NCBI GenBank assembly: GCA_036768485.1
Contig: JAVLUZ010000150.1
Coordinates: 2,344,410-2,408,409 of the forward strand
Reading direction: 5' to 3'
DNA from: Mermis nigrescens
Lineage: Eukaryota > Nematoda > Enoplea > Mermithida > Mermithidae
DNA length: 64,000 nucleotides
Shown piece after piece: positions 11,268-22,289 of the stretch. Each line of letters opens with the position of its first letter. The first letter of the stretch is position 1. Both the position numbers and the translations under genes were made by a program. The notes under the pieces are model-generated. The model was not told the DNA's origin and did not search any database. It worked only from the letters and a program-made list of their open reading frames with translations.

Positions 11268-12667
11268 GTTAGAAATGCCCAAGAATGATGTTTTGACGAG
11301 TATCAACCGTTTTTAAATAAAAAAAGCAATTTAGAAAAAAACTCCGGTTTCTCGAATCAACGGAAATTCAAAAATTCGCAGGATTTTCGAAAATTATTCT
11401 AAATTTGATAAAAATTTTAGAAAAAATTAATTAAGTAATAGAAAAAAATTTGAAAACGCCCATAAAAGGCTAAAATTGCTGACACCGTAGGTGCGCAAGG
11501 TCAGGGTCGGCAAGTGGGGGGGGGGGGCGGTAAAATATCAGAAATCTAAAACAGTAAATTCAATGTAGACGAATTCTCTTGTTTAAACGACCAAATGGTC
11601 AAAATAGTGTAAAAGAAGTCTTTTCGCGGAAATTTCCCATTTTTAAAGCATTTTAGTCCATTTGAATGCATTATTTCACATTTAACACTGAAAATGCGGA
11701 AATTAATCAATTTTTTACGCTTTCTGGGTAAAAAGGTACACAAAAGTACTTATCCGACATTAAACGCCGGAAAAAAATTTGACATTTGTACTGCATTTAA
11801 CCATTGAAAATGATGCAAAAAAATGTAAAAAAAAATGCAAAAAACAAAAAACATAAAAAAACAAACCCCCCCCCACTTTCACCCCCTACGTGCAAGTAAG
11901 AGACACACAACCCTCTATTGCGCCGAATATTTCTTGGCAAAATAAATGGGTCAGGACTAATTATATGTTTTGCTCCATTATTTCATCCCCCTTGTTGCAT
12001 GTAAAAATATGGCCCTAAGTAGTAAAGCAAAACAATTGAGTTTAAAGAGCAATTGAGTGTAAGGAGCAGAAATATACTGGAAGACGCCGTAGCAGCCGTA
12101 TAATTGTAAATGTAAAGACGACACCGTCTGTAAACAATAGATCGGTGTAAAGTCGCTAGACTGGATAGCATTTGACGCAGCGCCATACAGTTGTTAAGAT
12201 AAATACATACAAACTTCTCATAACACTTTATAGCCTCGTTTCTACAGGGTTCGGGTAGCGACGAAAAGCTATTCGAAAACATATTAGATAAAAAACAGAA
12301 AATATGTAAAAAATGAAACAAAAAAACGCAAAATTGAGTCGTTGTGTAAAGAACTCCCTCGCTCGGTACATGTGGATATTCTACACCATACATCGGTACG
12401 CAAGGCCAAGGTTTCGGGGGGGGGCTAAAGTTGGTAGATAGCCAATGTGCTTCGTAAAAACAGATCTATAGCCTTTTTGGGTTCAAAAAACAAGCTTGAT
12501 ATATAGCACCCTTTTTAAGCTAAAAATAGCTAAGTAGCTTTTTTTAGAGTCGAGAAAATAAGTATATATCCTTAGCAATTTAAATGGCAACAATTTTTCG
12601 GCCAAAATTGCCGTAAAATTGCTATTTGTTTTTCAGAGCTCAAGTGTGGGAGTAATACCCCCTCACC
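11268..12667. other. Unassigned DNA; AGTGTAAA-like segment
   Basis: No gene is supported. There is a G-run near 11516-11527 and a C-run near 11867. From about 12000 to 12390 the words AGTGTAA and GAGTTTAAAG recur, as in the large repeats at 21.2 and 36.8 kb. The 136-codon minus-strand frame at 11983-12393 has no domain and is not called. Confidence 0.35.
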
Positions 12668-13060
12668 CATACATGCACAGTATGGGAATTCTGGGGGTGA
12701 AAACCTAAAGTGCCTTTTTTGGGCCCAAAAATGGCCGGTACGCGTTAAAAAACATCGTTTTTGGCGTTTCTGACGATACTCGATCCTTCTAGAGTATGAA
12801 ATCATGAAAAAAATTTCGAAAAAAGTCGAATAAATTGGCCAATATATCGCTTAAAACATGAATGCATGGCGCGAAGCGCCGAAAATTTGGCGATTTTGAG
12901 CAAATAGATGGCCAAAAACCCTTAAAAACACACTTTTTCTACCAATTTTCAGGTAAGTTTAGGAAACTTTTGGAAAATCGCCAATTCTGAGGGGTGAAAA
13001 ATTTTTTTGCGGGGAGGAAAATGATTCTGCGGGGGGTGAAACCCCCCAAGATCATTTATG
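12668..13060 (+). mobile_element. M4 hAT-like element with 8-bp TSD
   Basis: A second complete M4 copy (393 bp), beginning CATACATGCACAG and ending GATCATTTATG. The flanks are CCCTCACC (12660-12667) and CCCTCATC (13061-13068), 7 of 8 identical. The GGCGCGAAGCGCC hairpin is at 12868-12880, about 10 bp from the element centre. Non-coding. Confidence 0.8.
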
Positions 13061-13196
13061 CCCTCATCCCCATACTCTGGTACGTTCTACGCGAAAATAA
13101 ATGCGATAGTGTTGCTTCCGTTCATATTTTATCTATGTTCTTTGGAAATTCCCAAAATTTAATCGAATTAGCGTTACTCAATTCCCCAGTTTAAAC

Positions 13197-13373
13197 CAGT
13201 CACGTAGCTGGCCGTCCAATTTCTGGGGGTGCAACACCGATTTTGGGGGGACTTAGATGAAAAAAACAAAAAATAGCATAAAATAACGTGTAAAAAGTCC
13301 TATTTTTCCGATTTTACTAAATTTAGGGGGTCCGGACCACCCCCCATTCCCCCCACCCAGAGCTACGTGCCCG
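13197..13373 (-). mobile_element. M1 hAT-like MITE, inverted, 8-bp TSD
   Basis: It begins CAGTCACGTAGCT and ends AGCTACGTGCCCG. The flanks are GTTTAAAC (13189-13196) and GTTAAAAC (13374-13381), 7 of 8 identical. The internal TTTTTCCGATTTTACT and GGGGGTCCGGACC blocks are shared with the other M1 copies. Confidence 0.8.
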
Positions 13374-13751
13374 GTTAAAACCTCAAAAATCGATAAAACC
13401 GGATGACGACAGCTTAATTAGATATATACTTTTTAAGAGAATTAGTTATAAGCAAGTGAATGTCTGTTCTTTCGTCCAATAGCAGCATGGCTCCCAAATA
13501 GCCGATTCTTTTGTCGGTAAATCTAGTCGAGGCGATCAACTTGAGGCACTCGAGCTTAAACGAGCAATAATTCACGCGCTTATAATTGTAACTTAGGAAA
13601 AAATGCTAAAAAAGATGATATTTAATGGAAAAAAACTGGAAAGTTGAAGAAAATACTAAAAATAAAGTAAGAAATTAGAAAAATCGACCCAAAGCGATAT
13701 TTTCTCATCATAATAAGTTTTTGCCCCAAAGTTTCCACTCTGTACCTACAT
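13374..13751. other. No gene seen
   Basis: AT-rich sequence between two elements with no recognisable repeat or coding sequence. It ends with the ACCTACAT target site of the next element. Confidence 0.35.
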
Positions 13752-15512
13752 CAGTGATCGTACGGGGACCCCGACCCCGACCCCGACCCCGAAAAACCCC
13801 GGCCTAAACCCCTGACCCCGACCCCCGACCGGGGGCATGATTTTTCGAGTCGGGGTTGAACCTTTTTTCGAGGGTGAAATATAGCATTTTATTTGTTGGT
13901 ACATCGAAGAATTGTATAAATAGCAGATGAATTCGGAACAAGGACGATTCATTCACCAGCAAAATTAATATGTTAAACTCGACACTCGCGATATTTAATA
14001 AAAAGTACGCCTGGTTGCCATGTTGTTAAGACGTACATACATGTTCGCATATTTTCCATTATGAAGTGCGCCGAAATTACTGCGGAATCACAGGCATAGC
14101 CGGGGGGAATGGAGGCACATGTCCCCCGGGATTTTTCAGAAATTATGTTGATTTTTCTGGCGCAATGTGTCCAGAACATTGAGTTTAAAAAGGCACAAAC
14201 GTCAAAATCTTTCGGCGCCACGCGCCGAGTCATTATTTTTTATTGTTATACAGATTTAATGAATTTAAAGGCTTGAATCTGTGAAAATAATTCAGCACTT
14301 CGCAGCACTTTAGTGATTTAATGTACTATTAGTTTATTTAATGAAGCTTCTCATGCTTGTTGAACATAATAGTAAAAGTGCGAAAATGTTTGTGTACCAA
14401 TTTGTCTATTCTCTACTTTGTTTATCTTTCTTTACAAGGACACAATTCTATTTTAAATGAAAGGAAAGGCCAAATTTTCTTGTGTTTTTGAGCATTTTCT
14501 GTTTTCTGAACGAATTAAAAAAGGAGGCCACAAATGGGCCTGAAAATTGTAAGAACGAAATTCTCATTGATACATCTTTCAATGACTTATTGGTTGCGAC
14601 CCGTTGCTGCGCTACATACTTAGCAGAGGTCGAAAAACGCATTTCAGCTCAGAAGTTTTGTGCAGTGTAGGTGTTCATCAATTTTAAGTAATTGGACTTA
14701 ATTCAGAACCGAGATCTTGCCAATTTGCGAAAATTTTAACTTTACTAATTAAAAATTGGAGTGCTTTTTTACAAAAATTTTCGGGGGTTCTGCTCTGGAC
14801 CTCGCTGGGAGCGCTTGAGCGCGCCACCCCAGACCCCCAGCCGTACAATCTCGTTCTACACGTTGAAAGATTTTTTTAGGAGGACAGAAAAGGTAAAAGG
14901 ATTAGGAATTTTTAAAAATTTTCGGCGCTTCGCGCCGCAATTAGTTTATCTGTTCTGTATGATTTAAGCAGTATAAATTGAGTTTAAAGAGTAAAAACTT
15001 CAAAATTTTCCTGCGCTTAGCACCGCCGATTATTGTCTTAGGGTGGTAAAATATGACTGAATTTCTTGATGCTTTGCGCCACTTATGATTTCCGAACCAT
15101 TTGTCAATAAAAAGGCGTAAATTCTACATGGAAACGGTAAAAATTTCGAAAAAATTTCGGCGCTTCGCGCCATTAGCTCCTCTACAATCAGTGCGCCATA
15201 GAAAACCGTTATGAAAAAACTGTGGAAGAATACGAAAAAGTGAGAGCGATTAGTGAATAAAATTGAAAGTAATGCTAAATTGCTAAAACCATTTTTGAAC
15301 TTGGAATGAAAATAAAATGTTGAACATAACCAGCTTTATTAGTATGCTCTACAAACAAGTGAAGGTATCGTTTTTATCCTTTTCAAATTGGTATGTAATC
15401 ATGCAATGTTAATTGTTAATATTCAACCCCGACCCCGACCCCGAAAACCGGGGTTTTCATCCCCGACCCCGACCCCGATCGGGGTTGAAAATCTGACCCC
15501 GTACGATCACTG
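13752..15512. mobile_element. M5b hAT-like element, 1.76 kb, CCCCGA-array ends, perfect TSD
   Basis: The termini are CAGTGATCGTACGGGG (13752) and CCCCGTACGATCACTG (15512), a perfect 16-bp inverted pair, flanked on both sides by ACCTACAT (13744-13751 and 15513-15520). The first nine bases equal those of M5a, but the array inside each end is built from CCCCGA hexamers, not GGCCGA (about 13767-13840 and 15427-15480). The interior is AT-rich, has no transposase, and carries three inverted GGCGCGAAGCGCC-type hairpins (near 14212, 14923 and 15160). Non-autonomous. Confidence 0.85.
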
Positions 15513-15618
15513 ACCTACATATATGAAAATGTCACAAAATAGACATCAACATTCTAGTTTTTTTGAGCTCCTAGCCTCGGCCGATCATTAAATTCGGCAG
15601 ATATGTATATAGGGTGGC

Positions 15619-15817
15619 CAGTGGCGGATCCAGGATATTTCTAAGGAGGGGGGGCGGTACCCCTGAGGGGGGCGGAACACTGACTTGGGCGGAAAAATTA
15701 ACCGTTTTTGACCCGAAAATCGCAAAAAATCGCTCAAAAATCCTTAATTTTGCGCACTATTTTGGGCCAATGGGGGGGTTGGCCGCCCCCTCCCGCCCTC
15801 CCCTAAATCCGCCCCTG
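15619..15817 (+). mobile_element. M3 hAT-like MITE with 8-bp TSD
   Basis: A 199-bp copy beginning CAGTGGCGGATCCAGGAT and ending CTAAATCCGCCCCTG. The flanks are AGGGTGGC (15611-15618) and AGTGTGGC (15818-15825), 7 of 8 identical. It has a GGGGGCGGTACCCCTGAGGG block near the left end and a GTTTTTGACCCGAAAATCGC core. The 96-codon frame across it is a shadow. Confidence 0.8.
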
Positions 15818-15927
15818 AGTGTGGCCCAAAAGAGACTTCTACGTAACTTACGGGTCACATTTTCAACCGATACATGCATAAACTGTAGGACCAGCTGTAT
15901 TTGATAGATCAAAGCGTCTTCCAAAAA

Positions 15928-16071
15928 AGCCCAAAATAGTGCGCAAAATTAAGGATTTTTGAGCGATTTTCAGCGATTTTCGGCTCAAAACAGCTAATTT
16001 TTCCGCCCAAGTCAGGGTTCCCCCCCTTAGGGGCACCGCTCCCCCTTAGGGAAATCCCGGATCCACCACTG
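15928..16071 (-). mobile_element. M3 MITE, inverted, truncated
   Basis: An inverted M3 copy running from CCCAAAATAGTGCGCAAAAT to the terminal GGATCCACCACTG at 16071. The opposite end is missing, so no target duplication can be assigned. It lies only about 110 bp from the previous M3 copy in opposite orientation. Confidence 0.65.
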
Positions 16072-16490
16072 GTTCAGGTGCTACGGCAATTAGTTTACAC
16101 CCTACTTTGATCGTGTTTAATCGCCTAAAGCTTCGTGGATTCCGCCATCAATTCGCTTCCTCTTTCGATGATATTTTGAAGTTTTTACGCCTAGGAAGCG
16201 TATCTACTCTGGGATTATTCTTTTAATTTAATTTTAAATTAATTTTCAATTAATAAATTTAATTTTTTGACTATACTGCCAAAGAGGATACATTTACGCG
16301 GTGATGTGATACACCCTGCAGAAAGCCTGGGGTTTAAGCAACGTCCAAATGAGGTGTAAACAAGTCGCCGCTGTGCATAAACTGTTGGCAACTGGCCAAA
16401 GCTTTTCACGCGCTTTCAACAAAAACCTGCGCTAATCTATCTAATGCGGCTAGTTTTAAAATCAATGTCGAATATAGCTCGAGTTATTAT
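16072..16490. other. No gene seen
   Basis: AT-rich sequence with a short AATTTAATTTTAAATTAATT-like stretch near 16220-16260 and otherwise nothing recognisable. Confidence 0.3.
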
Positions 16491-16870
16491 CAGACATGCA
16501 CAGCTTAATTCTGGAGATTATGGTGAAATTTTGAAGTACTCTTTTTACACCCAAAAATAGTTGGCACGCATCAAAAACACCGTTTTTCGCGTTTCTGACG
16601 ATGACCTATTTTCGACACCATAAAGACAAAAAAATTCCTAAAAACATAAAAAGTCGAACAAACAGAGCAAAATATAGTCAAAATATGGGTATAAGGCGCT
16701 AAACGCCGAAAATTTGACACTTTAGAGGAAACGGGAAGCTAAAACTGTATTGAAAAACACCTTTTCTACAAATTCTCAGGAAATTTCTGCAAGCTTTTGA
16801 GAAATCGCGAGTATGAAGAAGCAAATGAAAAAATTTCTGGGGCTGTAACCGTCCCTCAAGATCATGTATG
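16491..16870 (+). mobile_element. M4 element, no TSD
   Basis: It begins CAGACATGCACAG and ends GATCATGTATG, with the M4 interior. The central hairpin is degraded to GGCGCTAAACGCC. The flanks GTTATTAT and CTTAGGAC do not match, so insertion with duplication cannot be shown. Confidence 0.6.
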
Positions 16871-16929
16871 CTTAGGACAAAGTCCATTTCTTAGAATTTG
16901 AATATAATTTTATATCTTTTTCAATTATA

Positions 16930-17263
16930 AAGCGCCTTTTTGAGTCCAAAAATGCTATAGCTGACGATGCTCTATCTTTCTACAGCATAAAAACATAAAC
17001 AAAAATCGAAAACAATCGGAACAAATTGTGCAAAATATAGTCAAAACATGTGTATAAAGGCGCCAAGCGCCGAAAATCTGGCACTTATGAGCATATATAT
17101 AGCTAAAAACACTTAAAAAGCATCCTTTCTACGGATTTTCGGAAAATTTTTGGGAACGTCAAAAAAATCGCCAATTCTGGGAGGGGTAAAGAAAGTGTTA
17201 CGGGCGGGGGTAAAAATTTTTCTATGGTGTACAAAACCCCCTCTTCCCTCCAAGATCATGTGA
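16930..17263 (+). mobile_element. M4 element, left end missing
   Basis: A second M4 copy in the same orientation follows after about 60 bp. It lacks the left terminus and ends AGATCATGTGAGG. Its hairpin is GGCGCCAAGCGCC near 17069. The pair could be a tandem duplication or two insertions. Confidence 0.55.
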
Positions 17264-17507
17264 GGCTATGACTACCCGCATATAAATAATGCGTATATAC
17301 TTGTCCAAAATGCGCCGGGTAGCCGAGCATGTGAATATACAAAAGCTTAGCGACACTTCGACAACGCCAAAGGTTGTCCTCCTCTCTGAACGTCTCTCTT
17401 ATATTGGCGCATTCCTTCTGTACAACCTGTCTTTCCTCCGCTGCAGTTCTGGCAGCCCGAACCTAGTGCATTTTAGTCGTTCAATACCAATTAATTAATT
17501 TTATAGG

Positions 17508-18296
17508 CAGGCCCGCATCCAGGATTTTATTTTGGGGAGGCTGAAAATTTTTGGGGCCAGATATCTCGAGAACCATTAGGAAATGGGCGAAAATAAAGGC
17601 AGTTTTGAGCGCGTCTCGGCGAGCTCTATACGATGGTGAAGAAAAATTTCAACAAAAAAAATTTAAAAATTTTCACTCGATTCAATATTGATATACAGCA
17701 AATTTATCGTTTAGCCTGATTTTTCATCACTCAGTCGGCGAATTAGTTCTTGTCTCTTGCCTTTCTACTTAATCATTGTGCTTTACAGAGGGAAAACAAT
17801 ACGGATAATGAATAATTCGGTGCTGAGTGCCGAAAAAATGATATATCCTGCATGTCAAGTTCAATTTTAAGCGGACTAGAAGACAAAAAACATATATGAA
17901 CAATAAATGCGGCGCGGAGCGCCGGAAAAATTTCATGTTTTCGATGTCATATCTCAAATTTGAGCTGTTTTGAGTGGGCTAGAAGGCAAAACCTATAGCT
18001 AAACAATAAATCCGACGCACAGCGCTAGAAAAAATTGACATGCCCTCTATGTCTAACTCAAATTTGAGCGATTTCTAGCGGTTTAGAAGACAAAACTATA
18101 CAAAACAATCAATGTGGCGCGAAACGCCGGAAAGTTTTGACTTTACTAGCTCGAAAGTACGCTAAAAACCTGTTTTGGCGGTGTTACAGACGCACTTCGC
18201 CAATTTTTCATTTTTCGTTTGGGGGACCCTTAGAAAAAAAAAATTCTCCATTTCGGGGGAGGACACGCCCCCCGCCTCCCCCTGGATATGGGCCTG
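17508..18296 (+). mobile_element. M7-type hAT-like element, 789 bp, with repeated hairpin units
   Basis: It begins CAGGCCCGCATCCAGG and ends CCTGGATATGGGCCTG (14 of 16 paired), flanked by TTTATAGG (17500-17507) and CTTATAGG (18297-18304), 7 of 8 identical. From about 17820 to 18140 it holds tandem units of roughly 105 bp. Each starts with a variant of the hairpin (GGTGCTGAGTGCC, GGCGCGGAGCGCC, GACGCACAGCGC, GGCGCGAAACGCC) and continues with a GGACTAGAAGACAAAA-like segment. Non-coding. Confidence 0.75.
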
Positions 18297-18372
18297 CTTA
18301 TAGGTATAAATATCAAATGGAATAGGAGGAATCGGGATCTCTGCTCGAACTCAGTTGTCCCCAACCCTTAAA

Positions 18373-18545
18373 TAGGCATGTATCTCTGAAAGGAATAAGA
18401 GATAGTTCGGACCCCCCGCCCAATTAAAAAAAAATGGAAAATAGGACTTTTTAAACGTTCTTTTGTGCTATTTTTGACCTTTTTGGGCTTAGTCCCATAA
18501 AATTAGTGTTGGACCCCTAAAATAGGACGACCAGCTACGTTCCTG
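18373..18545 (+). mobile_element. M1 hAT-like MITE
   Basis: A diverged M1 copy: it begins TAGGCATGTATCT and ends CAGCTACGTTCCTG, with flanks CCCTTAAA and CCTTCAAA (6 of 8). The internal TAGGACTTTTTAAACGTTC segment is shared with the family. Confidence 0.65.
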
Positions 18546-19777
18546 CCTTCAAAATCAGAAAATTTTGAATCCGCGCGCCTTTATTGAAAATTTGACAGTA
18601 TTTCCCATTTTTTTGCTGCTTGTGCGTCATTTCTGGCCGACCGTTAGAGGTAGCAATACACGGTGTCACATATCACCCGAACGCTTAAATATAGCTGGGG
18701 TCCCCTTCCAAAATTTTGAGCCGATACGCGCACAGTTCTGGCCAGGATAAAATCACTATCATGCTTTTCGCACATATGTATCTCAAGAGGGAATAGCACT
18801 GAACAAGTAAGCCGACAATTGTTTTTGACAGCTATCCTAAGCCTACGAGTTCGGGTATACAAGAGCCCATGAGCGCGAGCTTGCGTGGAATATAAAACTG
18901 TGAAAAAACCGTTTTTCCGATGCGAAGTGAAAAATCAAAAGCAAAAACCAAAATCTTTCTAAAGAAAACTATCGCAAGCCAAAAATTTTGATATATTCGC
19001 TAATCACTATTTTTAAGTCAAATCTGAGCCTCGACTTAAGAAGTATAATAGAAAATAAGAGATCTGGCACGAAGCGCCGGAAAATTTTAACTTTAGTAGC
19101 GCCGAAAGGTGCTAAAAACGTACTTTGGCTCTTCTATAGTAGACTTCGAGAATTTTCAATTTTTTCCTCTATGATACCATTGTGAAAAGTAAAATTTTTT
19201 CTTTTAATTCAGAGAATAGCCCACAACCCGCCCCATCTGGTAAAGCCCCTGCTTACGTCTGACCAAGAGGTTAACGCCAGCACTTAAAACGAGCCTAGGT
19301 TAAGGAACGCGACACGCATTGCTCGCTCGCTTATAATATACCTATTGTTCAGGCTTATTCTAAATGCTGGCATGAACATTTTAGTCAATCCTGCTTGCCC
19401 ATTACTAAGCCTAAGCCTAAAGCTAAAGTAAGTCCAAAAAATTCTCATATCCTTACTATTTGCGCATAATTAAGACATCCCATTGTCCAGGGTAGGTGTC
19501 AACCAGTTATAATCTATTATACCTCGCATTAGAACCCTAGCCTGCTCTGCTCTCTGGCGGCGTGTATAAAAAAATTAGTTGCATAGACAAAATAATCAGA
19601 TCGTTTTTTGACAAGCCTCACTTGTCTAATCAAGTCTCGCAATCTCATAGGAGTTCCGAGCGATCGGCCAACCTTGCTCTTAAACTCTTCTATTTTGCCA
19701 AGCGTATTCTGCACAACGGCTAAGGCCATTTCGAGTTTATAACTACCTATCTAAAAGACAAAGTATATACGACAAAC
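18546..19777. other. Unassigned DNA with an M7-type right end
   Basis: No gene is seen. Around 19066 a hairpin variant (GGCACGAAGCGCC) is followed near 19245 by an end resembling M7 (CCCATCTGGTAAAGCCCCTG), so part of an M7-type element probably occupies the middle. The minus-strand frame at 19529-19729 contains no recognised domain. Short AAGCCTAAGCCTAA words occur near 19410. Confidence 0.35.
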
Positions 19778-20223
19778 CGGTGTTTTTTCTTGTACAGGGT
19801 CCGTTTGTACACGTATAAAGATGGTCCCTGAAGTCTTTGTACATTTTGTACACATAAATTTTTAAATACTATAATATGGTACAGTGGCGATTTAGGTGTG
19901 GCAAAAACAGAGTTGTTCGACCTTCGGTAGTGTATTTTAGCTAATTTCTGGGTTGATGAGGGCAGAAATCACTGATAATTGCCTCAAAACGGCGTGAAGC
20001 ATCTAAAAAATTTGACATTTTCCCTTTCAAAATGCAATTTCTGACATTATAAAGATATATAGAACACGATTACTCATTTTGGCGCGAAGCGCCCAAAATT
20101 TTAGCGAACTTCAAATCTTTTTTGCAGTTTTTGTCTCCCCTAAAATCTTTTGCGCATGTACAAAGATGGTCCCCAAGTTTTTGTACTTCGGGAAAAATCT
20201 TTGCTAAATACAAAAAAAACATG
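19778..20223 (+). mobile_element. M6 hAT-like element
   Basis: A 446-bp copy beginning CGGTGTTTTTTCTTGTACA and ending TACAAAAAAAACATG, flanked by CGACAAAC and CGAGGAAC (6 of 8). A degenerate hairpin (GGCGTGAAGC) lies at the centre and a perfect GGCGCGAAGCGCC at about 20081-20093. It shares TGTACAAAGATGGTCC words with the other copies. Non-coding. Confidence 0.7.
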
Positions 20224-20651
20224 CGAGGAACTAAATGTATTTTCTAGAAATTTCTGCCAACCGAACTAGTTCAATACTTTGCAAATTAGGAACAAAAATC
20301 TTTCGAGTACATAGAGATCGTAGGCACAGTGTTTTACTAGATTTAGGGGTTTTTGTGAACCAGAATTACGAGATGTTGAAAAAATATTGGGCTTGGTTAA
20401 CATTGTCACGGCGTAGCAGTGGATGGCGGGGGAGAGGACGGATACTAGTCCCCCAATACTTTCAAAGTACGAGTACTTATTAAATCCATTCCGCATAGAA
20501 TTTTCAAGGCTATCTAAAGCACTGCTAGCACTTTTTCAGCTGATAAGCCCTATTTTTTGGCCCTTTGCGCATTATCCATTTATGCAAAACATATGTACAT
20601 ATTTGTTTAAAATAATTGAAAACAAGTTATATGCTTTAAATTTTCTTATCA
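20224..20651. other. No gene seen
   Basis: Sequence between two M6 copies in opposite orientation. Overlapping open frames on both strands have no recognisable domain. Nothing else is seen. Confidence 0.35.
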
Positions 20652-20659
20652 ATGTGTAT

Positions 20660-21110
20660 CACGATTTCTTTTTTTGTATTTAACAAGGTTCTTACCAATC
20701 TAAAAAGACTTTTCAGAACCGTCTTTGTGCATGCACAAATAATTTTGGGAAGACAACATTGTAAAAAGGGTGTAGAATTCTCAAAATTTTTGGCGCTTCA
20801 TGTCAAAATGAGTAATTGTCTGTCCTAAATATATCTTTAAAAGGCTGAATTTGCATTTAAAATGGAAAAATGTCAAAATTTCAGCGCTTCGCGCTGTTTT
20901 GAGACAATTTCAGTCATTTTTGGCGTCAGAAACCCAGGAATTAAATAAAATACACTACTAAAGGTCGAAAAAGCCTGTTTTACCACACTAAAATCGCTAA
21001 TGTGGCATATTATAGCGCACAAAAATATTCATGTACAAAATGTACAAAGACTTTTGGGAAACATCCTTGTACATGTCATGTACAAAGGGACCTTGTATAT
21101 AAAAACACTT
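20660..21110 (-). mobile_element. M6 hAT-like element, inverted, perfect TSD
   Basis: An inverted 451-bp copy beginning CACGATTTCTTTTTTTGTAT and ending with AAAAACACTT. It is flanked on both sides by ATGTGTAT (20652-20659 and 21111-21118). Two hairpin variants occur, near 20790 and 20884 (AGCGCTTCGCGCT), the second near the element centre. Non-coding. Confidence 0.8.
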
Positions 21111-22289
21111 ATGTGTATATAGATTTTCCAGAGAGAAACTGAAAAACACCATTACTTCACACTATTCTACTAACGGTTGTTCAGGAATTTGACATCAAGA
21201 TTTCCCCCCCTAAACTCAGGAAGTCAATTATGCTCTGCACATTAAGTAAATTTGTTTGAAGCAAAAATGCGCTCTAGACAGACACAATTCCGAAATTCTC
21301 CAGCGCTTTGCCAGATTGATTTAGTTTTAATGCTTTGTCGGATTCATGATTCTGATATTACTCTAATATTTCAATAAACGTTCATGGAAAAGTTAAGTCT
21401 CCACAATGGCCTGAAGACAAGTAAACATTGGAGGTAAACCACTTTACACTACTGTTGAGTGTAAATAAACATGCCCAACTGGCGTAACATGCTAGGTTCC
21501 ACACACATCAACAGACTTGATATCATGTCTAGACTAATAAGCAGAGAAGTTGACAGAGAAAAACCTACCAAAAACCACATTTTTCCCTGCAAGTTAAAAC
21601 TTTATGCCGGCAAAATTAAATCACCATTGAGTGTAAAGAAATGCGGCTAAGTATGATGTGTAAATATTCAAACACAATGTACCTCATTTTTGAAACAGTT
21701 CACACCATTCAATTAAAACCGGAGTAAATGAAAGACAACAAATAGGCAAAAACGCGTTTTTTACTACAAAGTTTAACTTTGCACCATTAGAAATAACTCT
21801 GTCTTGAGTTTGAAGAAAAGCAACCCAGTGCAATGAGTAAGCCTTAATACGTACTTTACTTTTATGACACTACGCACTTTCTGATGTGTAATGGGCGCGG
21901 TTGACAAACTAAAAGTAGGTAAGAACGTGTTTTCTCATCAACCACCTTAGTGTACAGTTTAAACCACCAGATTCGATCAAGTATTGATCTTGAACAAACG
22001 TTGTCCACTTCATCATGTAGCCCTTCAACTAAAGTACTTTTCCAAAGAAAACTTTCTCAAGGAATCTCATACAAAGAATCTGGCAGACACTCCCCCTCAA
22101 GAACTAATGCGATATTTAAAACAAAAAAAACTTGACATCTAGACAATTTCATCCACTACAATTCAATTTCATCAAATTGCATGAGGCATGTATGCCGAGT
22201 GGTGGCACGTATACAGTTTAACACCTATGAAATATTTTTCATCTTTTTTAACATTAGATTATATACTGAAATCTACTATTACCTCCGAC

